A stretch of 64,000 nt of DNA from positions 27,168,541 through 27,232,540 of the forward strand of contig CM055094.1 in NCBI GenBank assembly GCA_029204225.1, written 5' to 3'. The DNA is from Diphasiastrum complanatum. Taxonomy: Eukaryota > Streptophyta > Lycopodiopsida > Lycopodiales > Lycopodiaceae. The position numbers were made by a program, and so were the translations under genes. The notes under the pieces were generated by a model that was not told where the DNA came from, did no database searches, and saw only the letters and a program-made list of their open reading frames with translations. This document shows positions 59,961 to 64,000 of the stretch, one piece after another; positions within the stretch are counted from its first letter, which is position 1, and every line of letters begins with the position of its first letter.

Positions 59961-60855
59961 ATACTAGGAATCGATATCTTGTTGTTCTTCGACTTTGGTC
60001 ATGAAGGCAGCATCATCTTTCTCTTGTTGCTAAATCGAGTGACTGGCAGTAGTAGCATTTGCTTGTTGTTGGAACTGATGTTTCTTTTTGTTGTTGTATT
60101 TCAACGTTTTGCAATCTTTGATAAGGTGAATAGTCCTCTTATAGTATTTACAGAATAGATTTTGTCTTGGTTGGAATGATGAAGATTTTGAAGTTGATGA
60201 TGTATTTGATACAGGCTGCATGTTGCTCCTTATGTCAGGATAATCTGACTGTGTAGATCTCTTGGATCTCAACTTCTATTTTTTCTTTGAATATAGAGCT
60301 TGAGGATCCAATCTTGAGCCGGAGGAGGATGCGGTTCTTCTTATCTCCTCTTGTAGTAGCATCAAAATTACTCTTGATAGAGTGAGATGCTGCTGGGTCG
60401 AAATTGCCATGACCCAATTTTCATAGGCATCAAGGAGACTCAATAATAGAGTCGTCACTGCATCGGAATCTTAAATGACTGAGCAGATTGCAATCATCTG
60501 ACTCGAAACACTATCTGCATTAGACATTCTCGGAGAAATTCTTCCTCAAATGAAATTTGGAAGTTACATCTCTGATATCGTAGAGGGTTGCTAGGATATC
60601 CCAAGCATCCTTAGCAGCTCAGATACGACATATTTGGGAGTCTTTGATATTGAGTGTGATCAAGACAAATGCCTTGCCATCTCGCTGTCTCCATTTGGTG
60701 ATGATGGTTGCATCACCTTCTGGTTTGACTTCTGTGCCATCAACTATGTCCCACAGTTCTTTGGCAAGTAGTACGACTCTCATCTTGAATCTCCAGAGAT
60801 GGTAGTTCTCTCCATCGAGTTTGTCAATTAGAAATGAATTAGAAGACGGATCCAT
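59961..60855 (-). pseudogene. copia gag, minus strand
   Basis: Starts MDPSSNSFLIDKLDGENYHL at 60855, then WRFKMRVVLLAKELWDIVDG, ITKWRQRDGKAFVLITLNIK and a stop at 60619. Continues in broken frames to the zinc knuckle at about 60170 (FCKYYKRTIHLIKDC, where the second Cys is Tyr). No PBS or LTR precedes it, so the copy is 5'-truncated near 60890. Confidence 0.85.
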
Positions 60856-60889
60856 TTTGGTGTAGTGAGCGAGATCGTTGGTAGAAACT

Positions 60890-61554
60890 TATATACATAA
60901 GCAAGTAAGTAGCCTCAATGAGTTCAAGATTGCTATTGATTACAAGATTAGAACTATTATGCAAAATGTTCATGGTTTGTGGACTAGGCAAGCTAGTATG
61001 CAAAATCCTTGTAATCACCACATGTATCTACTTTGTAATCTTGATCTTTATGATCATTATGAGGCATGGAGGCCTCAAATTTTCTTCATGATAGTGCAAC
61101 TATTTTCAAGGAGGAGGAGATTTCAAGTCAAAGATCTTCTTCAAGCATGGAAGGAACCAAAAAAAAAGGTGCTAAAATAGTGGAATGCTCATCAAGAAAA
61201 TTGGCAATGGATTTTCATCAAAGAAATCATCTCACGACTATTGTGAATTTGCTGCAAGCACAAGTCCATTGACTGATTTTCTAAGCAAATCCATGCCAAA
61301 GGATCCACGTGAGAAAATAGGAATAGCCTCTTAAGTTTTTGGATTGATCTAGTATCTCATCAAGCTATTTTTTGAGGAGTGTGAAAATTATGCAAAATTT
61401 AGCTTGATAATTTTTCACTTTCATGTACATATGTCCACCACCACTTGTTCATATTTTATGATGATTTAAAAAATTCAATAGGCTTCCAACTTGAGTTCTA
61501 GTGAGATGATGACACTTGTCACAAAATGTAAGGATTGGAAATTAGGTAGTAATG
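60890..61554. other. unassigned spacer
   Basis: A 100-codon plus-strand frame at 60878-61180 has no recognisable domain and begins inside the copia leader. No other feature seen. Confidence 0.4.
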
Positions 61555-61790
61555 CATCCAAGTCCACATCTCATTGGCTCATGAGGTCCAATCATGTTAA
61601 GAGGTGTAGATCATGAGGCCAACCACATTAATAGGTAAAAATCATGTGGCCCAATCATATTAAGAGGTGCACATCATGAGGCCCAATCATATTATGAGGT
61701 GCAAATCATGAGGTCCAATCATCTTGGGACGTGCAAATCTTGGGGTCCAATCATGATGTGAGGTGCAATCTATGGGGTCCAAAAAAATTA
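61555..61790 (+). repeat. about 33-bp degenerate tandem array
   Basis: Unit around tcatgaggyccaatcat / attaagaggtgcaaa, six to seven copies, with drift towards the 3' end. Confidence 0.85.
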
Positions 61791-61903
61791 GGGGTTGTCA
61801 CATGATTTTGGTAGCAAGAACTATTGCCACTACTATATGGAAGTGAGCTCTCAATGTACACTTTCAAAAACTTTTTGAGATATAATCAATTTCTGACTTG
61901 CAT

Positions 61904-62985
61904 TGTTACATACCTATGTAACTAGCAGTACTTCAGACCCCTAATAGTCCATTTAGTGTTGGGGGCTAAATGGCAAGGTACCCTTAGGATTAAGGGTATG
62001 TGCCCTTGGATAAGGACAGGCAAGTGACTATACCTTAGTTGGAGGTATGGAGTCATGTGACCTTTGGATAAGGGGTGCCCTTAGTATTAAGGGTAGGTGT
62101 CTTAGATTAAGGTACTAGTGTCCTTGGTTAAGGGCAGGTAGGTGTCTATGCCTTGGATGGAGGTATGGAACCTAGAGAGGCGTTAGAAAGTCATCAAATG
62201 ACTATTTTTCTAAACCTTGGGCCTCAACCTTGAACCATATCACTTTATTGGTCTAGGACCAAAGTATACTTGCACAACTTGGGCAATGGGACCTAGTAGG
62301 AGGGCGCCCTTTTAAAGTCTCCATTGAGTTTCCAACTCCCACAAGAAAGGCATTCAAAGAGTCATAGGTTATGGAAGGAGTCTCTTGACATTCCATAAGC
62401 CTATGGAGGCTCTTGGAGATTCTTTAACTTCCCTAGGCTTCTCTCTCTCTCTCATTGGATGAGCATGGAACTCCATAGTGCATTGGAGGGGTCCATGGGC
62501 CATCTATATGAGGGTAGTAGGGCACCCATTGGGAGGGGGAGATCTCTCTTGTTTGCTTTGCTTATGCTCTAGTGTTGCTACTAGTGTGTAGAGTGCTTTT
62601 CTTGTGGTAGTATGCTTGAGGTTTGGATCTTGCTTATTGTATGGGACATAAGTAGGGTTTGGATCTTGAGAATTCTATGGAGTGTTGTGGTATGCTTGTG
62701 ATTTGTTTATGGTTAGCAAGGGGGTGCTAGATAGGTCTTGCTTGGAGCTTGGATCTAGCTATGGTTGGGTGGTGAATACTGGAGGCCAGCTTGTTATCTA
62801 TCTTTGTGTTTAAAGAGTAGGGACACAGGTGGAGGAGAGATCCTTGGAGGCTTGCAGATCCTTACTTGCAAGTGGAGGCATCCTAGCTTGGAGTTGGGAA
62901 GCATCTTGAAGCTTGCAGGTTGCTTGGAGGACATTCGGAGGCTCTACCTTGGATTTGGAGGACTTCCTCACTTCTACTTGTAAAA
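61904..62985 (+). mobile_element. 5' LTR of chromovirus, plus strand
   Basis: TGTTACATACC to CTTGTAAAA, 1.08 kb, inverted match to 4681-5749 over its whole length, followed by a PBS. Its body lies beyond the window. Confidence 0.87.
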
Positions 62986-62986
62986 G

Positions 62987-62998
62987 TGGTATCAGAGC
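62987..62998 (+). other. chromovirus primer binding site
   Basis: TGGTATCAGAGC, complementary to initiator tRNA-Met. Confidence 0.92.
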
Positions 62999-64000
62999 TA
63001 GACAAAGGATGGTAACCTTTCTAACATTCTTCAAGTTCTATTAAGATCACCGACTAAATTTTTTTTGGGAAAGATTATAGGCTTTTCTAGTTGTAGGAAG
63101 CTTGTAGTTGAAGTATCCAATGAATCTAGTTCTCTTTGGAAGAGAGTAGTGATGCTTATAGAATTGTTTAGGGGCTGATTTTTTTATCATGTTAGAGAAG
63201 TTTTAAAGTGGGCTTTGGGTTTTTAAAAGTTCTGAAAAAAGATTTGTGGGATGGGTAGAGGAAGTCTTTCTCTACATACACAAACTTTTTTTGGCAAAAA
63301 AATTGATTCTAGCTATGTGTTTTGATCAAAACTAGTTTTTTTTTTTTGCATAAATGAAGTGTTTGAAGTTCTGATTTTCATTTTGAAGTTCTGTTTTCAG
63401 ACCTGTAAATCTGAAAATCAGATCTGAAAAGTGAAGTTTGCAGTCAAACTTCATTAGTTACACCTTTCTATCTCCTAGTTTCATGAAGATGGCAATGTAG
63501 GAAGGGAATGGTAGTGTAACTTTGTGCATAAAACAAGTTTTGAAATTCTGTTTCTTGTCATTTTGAAGTTCTAATTTTCAAACCTGTAAATCGAAAAATT
63601 AGATCTGAAAATTGAAGTTTTTATAAAGCTTCATCAGGTATCCAATTCTAGACACTAGTTTCTTTGTTTTGGGAAATCTAGAATAGTGAGAAATGTGAAA
63701 ACTTTGACAAATGGACTTGGAATGGGAATGAGAATATGTAAACATTAGCTTGCATTAGTTAATTGAAGTTTACATAAAGATTTGGATTTCATTTTTGCTT
63801 TTGATTAAGGTAGCTTGTTGTTGTTTTTCTCTTAAGCTTGGATTAAGCTTGCAAATAGTAGGCTTGGATTGAGCTTACAAACAATAAGATTGAATGAATA
63901 GAAGTAAATGCTTTTTATTTGCATTGGATGTAACAATTGAAGCATTTCTATCATTCTAATTTGAGCACTTGTTGTTGTATTTGCATAATAGGAAAACACA
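62999..64000 (+). other. chromovirus leader with a 180-bp tandem duplication
   Basis: No gag start yet. A unit with ttttgaagttctg, acctgtaaatc, gatctgaaaa and aacttcat blocks at 63360-63480 recurs at about 63545-63660. The window ends before coding sequence begins. Confidence 0.65.

Overview
The window is land-plant nuclear DNA. It holds one spliced germin-like gene with a signal peptide and three introns. Almost everything else is plant LTR retrotransposon sequence: Ty3/gypsy of the Tat type, a chromodomain chromovirus, and Ty1/copia, with PBSs matching plant tRNAs. Long (CT)n microsatellites are also present. Nothing fixes the species. The intron-rich, cysteine-poor germin and the long CT tracts would suit a non-seed vascular plant, but that is a weak inference.

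Layout. 0.5-1.9 kb: germin-like gene on the minus strand. 3.4-4.5 kb: a (CT)n tract and a segment that recurs diverged at 36.75-37.3 kb. 4.7-6.0 kb: minus-strand chromovirus 3' LTR with the end of pol, including a chromodomain. 6.0-9.25 kb: an LTR scrap and a decayed gypsy pol (copy A). 9.25-9.92 kb: a copia integrase fragment. 9.92-27.88 kb: an old Tat-like gypsy element (B/D, 5'-truncated) split by a younger full-length relative (C, 12471-24910). C itself has a 4.1-kb internal inversion that turned around the end of integrase, an extra downstream ORF and the first bases of its 3' LTR. 28.2-30.84 kb: copia gag, PBS and LTR on the minus strand. 31.3-34.6 kb: direct repeats, a copia pol on the plus strand and a head-to-head copia protease/pre-integrase scrap on the minus strand. 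34.8-37.3 kb: TATA/G-box, CT tracts and a few possible exons. 37.67-38.05 kb: copia PBS and gag. 38.05-39.7 kb: unclassified. 39.75-46.96 kb: Tat-like gypsy copy F on the minus strand with gag, pol, PBS and 5' LTR. 47.2-51.5 kb: remnant E, an extra ORF followed by LTR-like DNA, plus strand. 52.08-55.86 kb: gypsy copy G, minus strand. 56.9-57.3 kb: (GA)n and a cluster of palindromes. 57.5-60.9 kb: copia element, minus strand. 61.55-61.79 kb: short tandem array. 61.9-64 kb: a second chromovirus LTR, PBS and leader, plus strand, opposite to the one at 4.7 kb.

No retroelement here is coding-competent as read: all have stops, frameshifts or deletions, and F and G lack the integrase core. The most interesting item is the long sense-strand ORF between pol and the 3' LTR in B/D and C, with a distant look-alike in E. 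It has a folded N-terminal part, a Ser/Pro/Gln-rich linker, an acidic patch, a coiled coil and a conserved C-terminal part. The retroelement genes act as one gag-pol unit (coat, protease, RT-RNase H, integrase) transcribed from the LTR; the germin gene is independent of them.
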